Shown here: positions 46,940 through 57,163 of the stretch, piece by piece
Numbering within the stretch: position 1 is the stretch's first letter
Layout: every line of letters begins with the position of its first letter
Origin: Cenococcum geophilum 1.58
Taxonomy: Eukaryota; Ascomycota; Dothideomycetes; Gloniales; Gloniaceae
NCBI GenBank assembly: GCA_001692895.1
Contig: KV748188.1
Coordinates: forward strand, 682,001-746,000
Reading direction: 5' to 3'
Length of the DNA stretch: 64,000 bases
The notes under the pieces: model-generated
What the model was told of the DNA's origin: nothing
Database searches by the model: none
What the model saw: only the letters and a program-made list of their open reading frames with translations
Position numbers and translations under genes: made by a program

Positions 46940-48118
46940 CTAGTAAGTGCCCGTAGCGATATTAAAGGCCGTAGTAAACTCCTTAAGCCCTTAAACCTTA
47001 ATACCACGCTTAAATTGCTCTAATTAACGCCGTAAACGCTCTAGCTTAGCCTATTCTATATGTATTCCTCCTACGGTATATTAAAACTGCTACTAAGTAA
47101 AGGAATCGCACCTGCTCTCGCGGATAGCTTACTTAAAAAACTTACTATAATTATGGCTAAATTCTCGAGTATATAGGTGCTAGTAACGGATCTATGCCTT
47201 TAAAACAGCCTATATAAGCTTAATTAGATTAAAGTCTGGTAAGTATAGTAGCAGATAGCGAATAATATGGCCCTTCTCTTTAATAGCAGCTGGAATCCGC
47301 GCGTTGACGTAAACCTTAAGGTTATCTATTATAATTACCATAGTCTAATTTGGATATTGCTTGCAAAGCGCAGGAAATAGGCAGCCGTATAGCCACCTAA
47401 TAAAGTAGCCCTTATGGGCTTAATGGCAAACCTAGCCGTTAATTATTATAGCTGTGTAGATACTCTAAGTATTGCCTCTTTAAAGATCGCCCTAATAGCA
47501 CGCCTCCTTACTAATAGGAGCTCGCCCTTTTATCCACCAGCTAGTCTTTTTATTAAAAATAGCCTTATTAAGGAATACTATAATATCTGCCGGAAACCGT
47601 CTTATATTATTATAATAGAGCTCCCTTAGCTATAAGTTACAGCCCTGCCCTATACGCCTAATTGCCTTCCTTAACTACCCTTCCTTCTTTAAAATACGGT
47701 GGATTATAGTATAAGTAACGTTAAGATCACGTTTATAATAGAGCTAGTACTAAATTTCGTCTAGATATTTCCAATTGTTGTAGAGTAAGAGTTTAAGGAG
47801 AGCCTCTCTATTAGCCTTTGTTAACGCTGCTAGCTGGCCAGCCTTCTATATATAAGGCCTAATAGGCTAGCTATATTATATAAGGTAATGTTCGGTTTTG
47901 TATATAGTAGCTTAACTAACGTATAGCTGTTCTGTAATAGCATCTAGCCGTTAACCTAATTTAAGCAGACGGACTATATCCGCGCGACGAGTAGGGTTAA
48001 TATAAGGCACTATAATACTAGGAAATATGTTAAGATAAGGCAAATAGCGGGGCGACGTTGGCTTTAACTTACTAACTAACGGTAGGGAGTTGTGTTAATA
48101 ATAAGGCGCGTTAAACGT
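46940..48118 (-). pseudogene. Tc1/mariner (DD34E, DDE_3-type) transposase, RIP-degraded
   Basis: On the minus strand a 393-codon frame has no net frameshift. An N-terminal helix-turn-helix begins NPTRRADIVRLLKLG at about 47998 and continues LDAITEQLYVS and ATIYKTE. The catalytic domain contains VFLNKAIF near 47570 (first Asp now Asn), then WWIKGRAP. VIIIDN at 47321-47340 keeps the second Asp. After 34 residues comes the third position in YLPDFNLIKL near 47225, where Glu is now Lys (GAG to AAG). That spacing defines DD34E. The C-terminus continues to about 46940. The gene faces the plus-strand partner, and the two end within about 20 bases of each other. Confidence 0.85.
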
Positions 48119-48216
48119 GGAAATGGGCTATCTTACGGTTTTACACGTAAGGTTAGGTGTAAAATTTGGGGATCTGCATGCTAAGGATTCTTATTTATTT
48201 CGTAAACGATAAATCG
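48006..48216 (-). repeat. Right TIR of the two-gene element
   Basis: This is the reverse-complement partner of 44442-44652. It ends cgtaaacgataaatcg before TA. Read on the minus strand, its inner part leads in frame into the transposase helix-turn-helix. Confidence 0.82.
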
Positions 48217-48218
48217 TA

Positions 48219-48268
48219 ATATAGAGTATATTATTATAACTAAATATTGTACTAAAGAGTTTTTACTA
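48219..48268 (-). mobile_element. Pogo-like element, proximal (5') terminus with TIR
   Basis: It contains GTACTAAAGAGTTTTTACTA ending at 48268, the inverse of 27372-27391, followed by TA (48269-48270). Right of it the GypB2 gag resumes at the base expected from GypB3. Confidence 0.85.
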
Positions 48269-48270
48269 TA

Positions 48271-49184
48271 GTTGTAGTTAAAAGAGATACGCTACTAGGG
48301 CTTTAGGTTTTCTAAAGGCTAAGCTAACTTCTTTTTATTAGCCTACTTCTAGTATTCCTTACGGTAGCCGCCTACGGTCCTTTAACTTATATATATAGTA
48401 CTAGTATTTAGGGGGTCCCCTAAGCTATCTAGCTTTTAGATAATCTTCTTCAAAGTTTACTTAAAGCGTTACCCTTTTTAGGTCCTATTCCCTAAACCTA
48501 ACTCTATAAAGCCTATATTATAACCACGCTTTATATATAATAATTTACTACTACTACTTACGCGATCTTCTATAAGCTTTATAATATTAAGCAATTACTC
48601 TATATAGCGGATTTTATTAAAAAGGTCCTTAGTAGTTCTTACCTATTAGGCAAAGTTCTATTAGAAGAGCTTTGCTTATAGGTAGGCTAGGAGATATAAA
48701 AACTAAAAGTCTACCTATTATTTAGGATTAATAAAAGGGGTATATAAGAAGAGGTCCTTTAAGCTATATATATGGGCTAGGAAGACATTAAACCTCTAGT
48801 TCTCCTTTATAATAGCTATATAGTATATTATAGCGTTATTAAAGCGTCTTACTATAGGGTTCCTAATCTAGTCTTAGACTATAGTCTTAAACTTATCCTA
48901 TAATAGAGAACCCTTATCCTTAGTACCTAACCAGTAATAAACTAGTTAGGTAATTATCTTTTCTTTTATAAGACCTTTAATAGCCTAGCGCGTGCGTCGC
49001 TTATAGTTATAGTTAGCGTTATTAACCTTAAATTAGTTTTTAACTACGGCGATCTACCGGTTAAAATGCTATTAAGTAATACTGCTAATATTAGGTAGTA
49101 ACTCCTTAACTAGGGCGTTAAGATTTATTTAGCGTATATATTCGCTATATAACTTATACTTCTTACTAAAGAGGTAATAGAAGG
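48271..49184 (-). pseudogene. gag: GypB2 gag fragment
   Basis: This matches GypB3 36003-36905 (minus) with heavy RIP-type change. The left boundary is the pogo TA site and the right boundary is the GypA4 LTR at 49185. The missing N-terminal third of gag and the 5' LTR should lie beyond the window, past the far end of GypA4. Together with 19010-19280 and 22195-27371 it makes about 6.4 kb of a 6.9-kb element. Confidence 0.85.
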
Positions 49185-49605
49185 TATAACAAAGCCTTAT
49201 AGGAAATACTATAGTAGACTTGTTAATGGGCTGGGTATATAGGTATAGAATAATTAATAATATAAACATAACTAGTAGAGTGGTTACCTAATAGATTAAC
49301 TCTAATTATATTCTAAGATTTACTATAAAGAAGAGAACTATCTAGGTAGGGACTGTGGTCCTTTAAATATATAATACTACGCCTTAAGAAATGTACTAAG
49401 TATATTAGTACATTAGTACGTTAATATATTACGTTCCTATATTCCTATATTTCTATAATCCAAACTTATAACACAACTAGCTATATAACTTAGCTACCTT
49501 TTATCCTATAGCTTAATCGGTTCTAGTATCTTCTATACTATCTTAACTAACCTATATATATCTCTTCTTAGTAGTGCTACTACTGCTAATATAAGGTCCG
49601 TAATA
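49185..49605 (-). repeat. GypA4 3' LTR (421 bp)
   Basis: This is a GypA LTR in reverse orientation, from TATAACAAAGCC to GGTCCGTAATA. It has a more divergent middle (49390-49580) than the other copies, including tandem gtacattagtacgttaata. The polypurine complement follows at 49606. Confidence 0.85.
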
Positions 49606-51420
49606 CTACCCCCTTCCTTTTTATCTTTATTCTTAAAGATATTTCCTATCTTTAAGTTATCTATTAGAGGTATAGTATTCTTATCTTTAATTTAATAACC
49701 TTTATTATTCCTAATACCTTATAATAGATCCTCTGCATTTAATTATTATAATTAGCTAGTAATATTTATCCTTTTACTTAGTAAAGTTATACTATCCTAT
49801 TCTTGTTATATGGAAAAGAAGTTAGTATATATTATAATCGCGGCTCTATCTAGTCGCCAACCTTCTTTATACGCTAAGTGTACGCGAGAAAATATACGAT
49901 TATCCTATAATATTTAATCCGTCTCTAACGCTAAGTATATATATTTTATTATTCTTTATAACCGCTTAGTTCTTTATCTAATTTATCTTAGGGTTTTATA
50001 TATTAGTAGCAGCTAAAAGACTAAAGAGTAAGCTAGCTAAGGCCCTTACTAAGGTTTACTATTATTTTAATAAGGTGTCTTAGGCTCTAAAAGCTTAACT
50101 AAATACTTATACTCGCCTAAGCCATCTAGTTAAGGTTTATAAAAAGGTACGCTTAAAGGAGCTGTATTTAGTAGAGTAAGGTCTATTTAAACTTAAGGCT
50201 AAAAAGGCTAAAAAGGATTTTAATTAAGAAGAGGCAGAAACAGCTAATACGCTAGTAGTAGATCCCTTAGATAATTTAACTCGTCTATTACCTTTAACTA
50301 ATTCTTTTATCTTTAGCTCCTTCTTAATATTACCTAACCCGTTTTCTTTTAATACTCCTATACCTTTCCTATAGTATTCTTTAAATTTTATAATAGTTTT
50401 TAAGTAGTCTCTTTATAGCCTATCTACTTAACTTTATACTATATTTTATTATTAACGTCCTTATAGCTAATAATCTTTAAAACTTACTATTTATCTTCTT
50501 TTTATCCTCTATACGTGTCTACTTTATAAACTAGTAGCTTAGTATTCCTATATATTAGTTTTAGCATTATAATATACTATATAGGGTAGATCTTTATTTT
50601 GGCTAGTAGGTTTAACTTAAATATAACTAGTAAAATTCTTTATATAATTTTAAACGGTCCTAGTCTAACATGGTCTAACTTCTTACTTAATTATTAACTC
50701 TTAAAGTTTTTATATAGTAGCTATACTTTATCCACCTCTTTAAGATCTAGTCCCTTAGATCTCTTAGCGTCGTAGTACTTTTTTATTCTCTCTTATACCT
50801 CTTTTACTAATTCTATAAGGTCTATATAAATATTTATTAATATCTTTATTTTTTCTTTAGCTATACTACTTATTTTTTTATTACTTATTATAGTAATAAT
50901 AATATTCTTAGTTTATATCCGTAATTTGCCTTAAATAGTAATATACCTATCCCTTCTTATAGTGTTATATTATATATAAACTATATAATTAGTAATAGCA
51001 ATACCTAATTATTCTATATATAATTAATATAATATCTTAGATACTATTTTAGCATCTAATCCAATCTTTTTATTTATTTATCTGTCTATAGATAATATAC
51101 GGTAAAAGCTACTGCCCTAACTCCTTATTCCGCTAAGAATACCTTTTAAAATACTGCTATAAATCTTAGATCCCTATCCGATATAATTTTACTTAATACT
51201 CTATGTCTTATAAATACTTCTTTTATATAGATTCTAGCAATGTCTTTTATTAAGATTTCTTCTATATATGCTATAAAGTAGCCCTACTTAGTTAACTTAT
51301 CTACTATTACTAGGATCGCGTTATACTTCTATCTAGTAATAAAATCTCTTAACTTTAGTAACTTAATAATAAAGTCCTATAATATAACCTTCTATAGTCT
51401 CTTTAGTATTTAATAAGTTA

Positions 51421-52797
51421 CGGCCTGTAAGGGCCAAGTATAGTATATCGCACTATCTAGGATCGTCAAATCTATATAGGGTCCATGCTTTCAGAGGTCA
51501 CGCCTACTATACATAGCAGTTGTCCGGCCAACCATGATATATAGGTCTAGTATCTGGGCCATTAGAGAATCTGAGAAAGGCCCCCCTAAATCGCTCCTTA
51601 AACCACTCCAAAAGGTCCAAACAGCCTACCTCTGGAGTATAACAGGCGGATATAAGCGAACGGCCACAGCTCTACTTGAGAAGGAAACTAATATTCCCCC
51701 CCTACAACTATATATTAAAGCCGCTGCAATATAAAGGGCGCAAAAAGAACGCAACTCTAATGTTATAAAGTATATTAAGATACGCCTAAATAAACTATAG
51801 AGGGACCCTAGGGCGCCTTGTAGGAGAACAAACTAACAACCCTAAAGTAGGGAAGATATATTAGAGAAATAGGTAAAAAAAGTAGAAGAAGAATAGTGCT
51901 ACTTTAGGGCCCAGGCCCATATAGAGGAGGAAGGAAAACGCGTAAGAGGCTAGTAAGAACAACAGTAAGAGAGAGAAAGGAGCTAAAGTAGAGCATAAAA
52001 GAACGCCGGGAAACCATTTACCGCAATATAATACTGGCTGGACCAACGCTGAAGAGGTGTATAGGAGTTAAAGGTATAGAGGCTAACTAAAGTAAGAGGA
52101 ACCTAAGCCGTAGCATGGTTAATGCTATAGGGGGTAGACACCCTAGGGCTCTAAGAAGGCCTAATAAAGGCAGAAAATATAATAGCAATACTCTTAAGAA
52201 CAGGAATAATAGGACTAAAAGACTGGCTTTACTAGGTAGGTGTCCTAGTAGGTAGCCTAAGATGCAAATATAGCTAGCTAAGATAGACACCAAATCACGT
52301 AATACTATTATGCCCCCTACACACTAACTAAGAAGTAATACTCTTAGTAGCTAGCATAGAGAACTATAAGACACTGCTCTTAATATAAAAAGGCCTTAAG
52401 GCGGTTACCTAGTGGCTTATTAGCTAAAATATACTAAACCAGTTCCGGATTATAAAGGAAATAATAATAAAGGGCGGGGGGGCGAGCAACGGGCGCCCCC
52501 TAATAACTCTATAGTAGTAGAGTAAAGTATATAATACTAGCGCGTCCGTAGGCTTATTACGGCAGCAGTGGTTCCTAAGAAGGTTAAAAAGTAAGGTAGT
52601 AGGAGCACCACAGGTGACTTGCAGGCGCCTTGTAGGCGCCTTGTAGGCGAGTCCTAAAAGGCGGGGAGATGGATCACGGGGTTTTCTTAAGTTGAGTCTT
52701 TCTTAAGTTGAGTTTTCTCCCTATATATAAATAAGGAGTAGTCCGCGTGGGCCCAATAGGGATCCGAATCGGACGTTAAGCAATGAATTATTATTAT
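51421..52797 (+). mobile_element. 5'-truncated LINE with TTA-repeat tail
   Basis: The insert is flanked by a 14-bp duplication TATTTAATAAGTTA (51407-51420 and 52798-52811) and ends gaattattattattat, a short-repeat tail typical of I/Tad-type LINEs. The coding remnant is the C-terminal part of ORF2. 51534-51734 has no stop (SIWAIRESEKGPPKSLLKPL, then QKVQTAYLWSITGGYKRTAT). Further on, near 52265-52330, a Cys/His segment (LRCKYS ... TPNHVILLCPLH) fits the C-terminal zinc-knuckle-like end. The 3' UTR is at about 52480-52780. It is only moderately RIP-mutated, so it is younger or was less exposed. Confidence 0.85.
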
Positions 52798-53132
52798 TAT
52801 TTAATAAGTTATAGCCCTCTATATAGCTTATACCTTATTAGTTTATTCCTTTAGCAATCTAAATACTCTTTTATTACTTTTTTTAGCTATACCCTAGATT
52901 CCGTTAATAATATATTCCTTTTAAAGTCTTAATACTAAGCCTATTGCTCTGTTATATTCTTAAGTTATTCCCTTATAAAAATCTTCTATAAAATGCTCTA
53001 CTATACTCTTTAGAATATTCTTCACTTTTTAGTTTTTATATATATCCATCTATAAATCTTTTAGCTATACCTTTAGAATTCTTTATACCTAAAAGCTTTT
53101 AAGTATCTTATAGATTCTTTCTAGTTCTCTAT

Positions 53133-53324
53133 TGTAAGCTTTGCAGTATATGAATTGAACGAGCGACTTTATTGTAAATCTATGGAAATCAAGTGGTATA
53201 AATACATAAAAGTAGACCCCGAACTCCAAAGCCCATGACTTATTTTTAACGTATCTGAGACATACGAGGGTAGTGCTGACGCAGGTGAAACAGGGTAATA
53301 TGCAAGGTCCGGTAGTCGGTTATA
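53133..53324 (-). repeat. Solo LTR, 192 bp
   Basis: The 5-bp duplication TCTAT is at 53128-53132 and 53325-53329. Plus-strand ends are TGTAAGC and GGTTATA (CA changed to TA). On the minus strand it reads like an LTR, with a TATTTATA promoter-like box, then AATAAA, then an end in GCTTACA. It is hardly RIP-mutated and related to neither GypA nor GypB LTRs. Confidence 0.75.
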
Positions 53325-55627
53325 TCTATTCTCTTAGGTTACTGCTAGCTTAGGGTAATTATATCTAATTAATCCGTTATTATCTCTACGTAATATTACT
53401 CCTAACGGTTTCTTATTATTTTATAATTTAGCCTTCTTACTTAGCGTATCTACCCTTATATTTTTAGTGCCTTTAGTATAATAAATCTCAAATAGTATTC
53501 TGTAAGTATCTCTACCTATTTATCTTATTTATAATTAAGTTCTTTTATTATTAGGAACCCTATTAGGTTCTTATAATTTATCTTAACTATAAATAGTTTT
53601 TTTATGCCTTATAAGAATGCTCTTTATTCTATAAGTACTATAACTATACTTAATAACTCCTTATTATAGATGTTATAGTTTAGTTCTAATAGTGTTATCT
53701 TCTAACTATAGTATATTACTAGATGCTATATATTTTTATACTTTTATAGTAAATATACTCCTAGTATAAAGTCTAATATATCTATTTCTATAACTATATC
53801 TAGTTCTAGTTAATAGATCCTAATAATTAGCTCCTAGGTAAATAATTCCTTAAATTCTCTAAATAACCTTTTTTTATTCCTTTCCCTATACTTATAGTTC
53901 CTCCTTTTTAATAAGCCTAGTAAACGGTTTAATATTCTTTAACTATTATACTATAAACCTTCTATAGTAGTTACAACTCCCTAAAAATAACCTTAACTGC
54001 GTTACGTTTTCTAGTTCTTACTAACTTACTATAGCTTCTATTTTCTTTAGGTTTATATTAATATAACCTAGTTTAATAATAAATTTAATAAAATTGGTCT
54101 TCCTTATAAAGAACTTATATTTCTTAATTACTACTAGCATCTATTTCTCTTATAGTCTCTTTAAAACCTATTTAATGTATTCCCCGTATTCTTCTTTAGT
54201 TATTAAGTAGATAATGATGTTGCTAAGATACACCACAATAAACTTATTAAGGTATTCTCCTAATATACTATTAATTCGCTTTTAAAACGTTACTATTATA
54301 ATTATAAGCCTAAATTATATAACTAATAGCTTATATAGTCCTTCCTTTAACCTAAAGGCTGCCTTCTATTTATTACCTTTCTTAATTTTTATCTAATAGT
54401 ATACCTATCTTAGATCTATCTTTATAAAGATTTATATATTACCTATTAGTCCTAAATTTCGCTAATTAAGGGTAAAAAATATCTATCCTTCCTAGTAATG
54501 CTATTTAACTACCTATAGTTAATGCATAGCCTAAGTTTTCTATTCTTTTTTAGTATAAATAATACTAGATATCCCGCTAATAATTATAATAGTCTAATAT
54601 ATCCCTTTTGTAGGTTTTCCTAGACAAACTCTTTTAGTACTCTTAATTCCTCTTTAGTTAGTTTATAGATTAAAAAAAACTTTAGACTTATTTCCAGCTC
54701 TAATTCTATTTTATAGTCCTATACTATATAATCTACTAGCTTTTTACTTTCTAGGCTCTATAGCTTTTTGCTATACTTATAGTATCTCTTTAATATATAG
54801 GATAATCCCTTCTCAGTCTCCTTATATATCGCTTTAACTTAGTACTATACTAATTTAGTTGCTATACGCCTTTTACGTTATTAAGTATCTCTAATATTAA
54901 CTTAACCTATAATCTAATTAATCTTTAAATTATATTTCTATAACTAAGGCATCCCTAGCACTGCCTTATTCCGTCCTAATAGTAGGATATTAAAAGATAT
55001 CTTAATTTATCTTCCCTTAATAGTTACCTAAATAGGTCCTGTTTTAAGGTTAATAATCCCTTCTTTATAGGTTATTAGATCTCCTAAATTTGTAACTAAT
55101 AGGTAAGGTTACTCCTTTTATCTATAAGGTAATCCTATTCTCTTAACTGCTACTAATAAGATATGGTTCTATATTACTCCACTATCTATTAATACTTTAA
55201 ACTATTAATCTTACTAATTAACTTATAAATTTAGGTATTATCCTTAAATTCCCTTAAGGGTTTAAGGCTCTACTACTAGCTCCCTTTAGTCCTATAGGCC
55301 TATACTTTTCCTAACTATTAGCTACTAGATCCTCATATACTTAGCTTATTCTTTAGCTAATACTTAGTTCGCTTTTTATCCTCTATATACTATAGACATA
55401 TATTCTCTAGGAATTTTTACTACTATTATTTATCTAAGCATTTTTCTGTAAAAAAATCTTCCTAATTAAAGTATTAAGTCCCCCAACTCCTAAACTTCTA
55501 CTAAATGCTATCTATATATATACTTAGCATTTCTATACTATCGCTTATTTAGCGCCTAATATATCCTTATAGGGTATTTTTAGTTCTTTTCCTTTAGATT
55601 TTTATGCATATTATATATATTATCTAC

Positions 55628-55975
55628 AGGTGCTTTAGCCCAGTTCCGGGCTATAAAGGCAATGGATGCAGAGGATATAAGGGGATATTAGCCCTTTCAA
55701 AGCTTAGAGGACTGGTAAAAGAATATAGGCAAAAGGATAAGGGAAGAAGGGGCAGTGTGAGATCGTCCGCGAAGCGCGGTCAGTTGGCTTAATATGCAGA
55801 CTCTGAGCCAGGTAGAAGGCGAGTCGCCGGCGCCCCGATATCGGAACGCCGTCGTCTTTCCAGCGAGGCCCGCGATCGGGTTTTCTCTAAGATAGAGTTT
55901 TTCCTATAGAAGGTATTAGCCTGCGTGGACCCACTAGGGGGACCGGGACGGGCGGTAAACTGAATTTATTATTAT
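55628..55975 (+). mobile_element. Second 5'-truncated LINE copy, 348 bp
   Basis: It is flanked by TATATATTATCTAC at 55614-55627 and 55976-55989. It has the same 3' end as the LINE at 51421-52797: a shared cagttccgg..tataaagg segment near its start, gtggacccactaggg, and a tail of tgaatttattattattat. It holds only the last codons of ORF2 and the 3' UTR. It is almost free of RIP (CG- and CA-rich). The 62-codon frame at 55604-55792 crosses the insertion edge and is not a gene. Confidence 0.85.
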
Positions 55976-57047
55976 TATATATTATCTACGTATATAATCT
56001 ATAATAACGTATAGTATACTAAGTGCTTTAGGTTAACTCTTAACTCGTTTTTATCTTTAAGTTTAAACCTTTATTATATTAATCTAAATATTATAACTTT
56101 ACTTATAAGTACTAAAATATCTCTCTTACTTCCCTAGTCCTCTAATTATTCCTTTAGATCCTTTAATATTATAATTAAGGCTCCCTTAATATAATTCATT
56201 ACTTTTTCTATAATTAGGTAGTCCTAAATAACTTATTTGTCTAACTATATATAGAAGTCTTCCTACTTATTATTATATCGTTGCCTATACTACTTTTAGT
56301 ACAGCTACTAGAGTATATACAGCCTATCCGTAAGGAAATATCTTCTTATTACTATATTATAATAGCCCTTTATATACCGTTCTTTAAACCTAGTTAAAAT
56401 CCCTAAATCCTCTTCTTATTCTAGTTTAGTAAGCTACTTAGTTCTTAACGTACCTGCCTTAAGCCTATTAGTAATTTTTTATATAAGTACTCTATTCTTT
56501 ATATAACCTAGTATACTAAATCTTTAGTCTAGCTTTTATTCTTACTATACGAGGATTCTCTATCTAAATTCCTCTATATTTTCTTTTACTTCTTACCTTT
56601 AAGTTATAAGTAAATCCTTAAAGTCTCCTCGCTTCTTAATCTTAGTGTTAATTTTTTTAATAGTCCTTATTTGTATATTAAAGCCTTAATCCTAAGCTTG
56701 CTTCCTCCTTAAGTTAAGTTTTAGCCTTAGTTTAACTAGGCTTTTATAGTGTTCTTATCTTATTTTAAAAGTCTTAAATCTAACTTATCTTACTTTAAGA
56801 GTTTTATACCTTTAGGAAATTTCACCCTAAGCTTATTTATATATCCTTAAACTAAGCCGTTACTCTATTTTATCGGGGTTTGTTTATTATAGGTCTTTAA
56901 GCGTATCTTATCTCTTTTTAAGAATCTTAAGCCTATGGCCTTTTGCCTTTATTAAGTGGTAAGCTAGCACTAGCAGTTATCTACTTACTTAATCCTTTCT
57001 CTTAAATATTTCTCCCTCCATCTTATAAAGTAATAAATACTATATTA

Positions 57048-57163
57048 TGACGATCGCCTACCGAGCCAAACGAACGCAACTAGCTACAAAGGTACAGTGT
57101 CGAACCGAATGGTTTAACGGCTCGGTAACTAATATATATATATTCGTTTGCCCCTTATCGTCA
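57048..57163. mobile_element. Small hairpin insertion, about 116 bp
   Basis: This insertion is absent from the other GypA copies at this site. Its ends are inverse (TGACGAT ... ATCGTCA), and an inner pair ctaccgagcc/ggctcggta also folds. It is not RIP-mutated. The target duplication is unclear (TATAT on the left, TATATAT nearby on the right). Confidence 0.5.

Larger units (their letters stand above)
44442..48216. mobile_element. Two-gene Tc1/mariner-like element, 3775 bp, with 210-bp TIRs
   Basis: The terminal inverted repeats 44442-44652 and 48006-48216 match over about 210 bp with mostly C/T and G/A differences (shared text catgcagatccc, gcgccttattat, gccccgctattt). TA flanks both sides (44440-44441 and 48217-48218). 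Inside are two convergent genes: an unrecognised 793-codon frame (+) and a DD34E transposase (-). Typical fungal Tc1/mariner elements are 1.3-2 kb with one gene, so this is about twice the usual size. It sits in the 5' terminus of the pogo-like element, directly next to the palindromic MITE. Confidence 0.8.
49606..55317 (-). pseudogene. pol: GypA4 pol, split by a LINE and a solo LTR
   Basis: The polypurine complement ctacccccttccttttt is at 49606-49622. Minus-strand order from the right: protease site at about 55176-55196, RT box at about 54216-54236 (YLSN), RNase H at about 53380-53800, integrase at about 51000-53100, chromodomain-like end at about 50340-50560, and C-terminal extension region at 49623-50330. 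It is interrupted at 51421-52797 by a LINE and at 53133-53324 by a solo LTR, each with its own target duplication. In 50000-50250 the opposite strand also reads as a helical, Lys-rich protein (KSKLAKALTKVYYYFNKVSQ, stop read as Gln). The copy is heavily RIP-mutated. Confidence 0.82.

Noticed and set aside
47414..47629. 71-codon plus-strand frame
   Set aside because: It lies antisense to the Tc1-like transposase catalytic domain and has no recognisable features.
52087..52293. 68-codon minus-strand frame rich in Leu, membrane-like
   Set aside because: It is antisense to the LINE ORF2 C-terminus, which has better motif support.
55604..55792. 62-codon plus-strand frame
   Set aside because: Its start lies in GypA4 and its remainder in the LINE fragment, so it spans an insertion edge.
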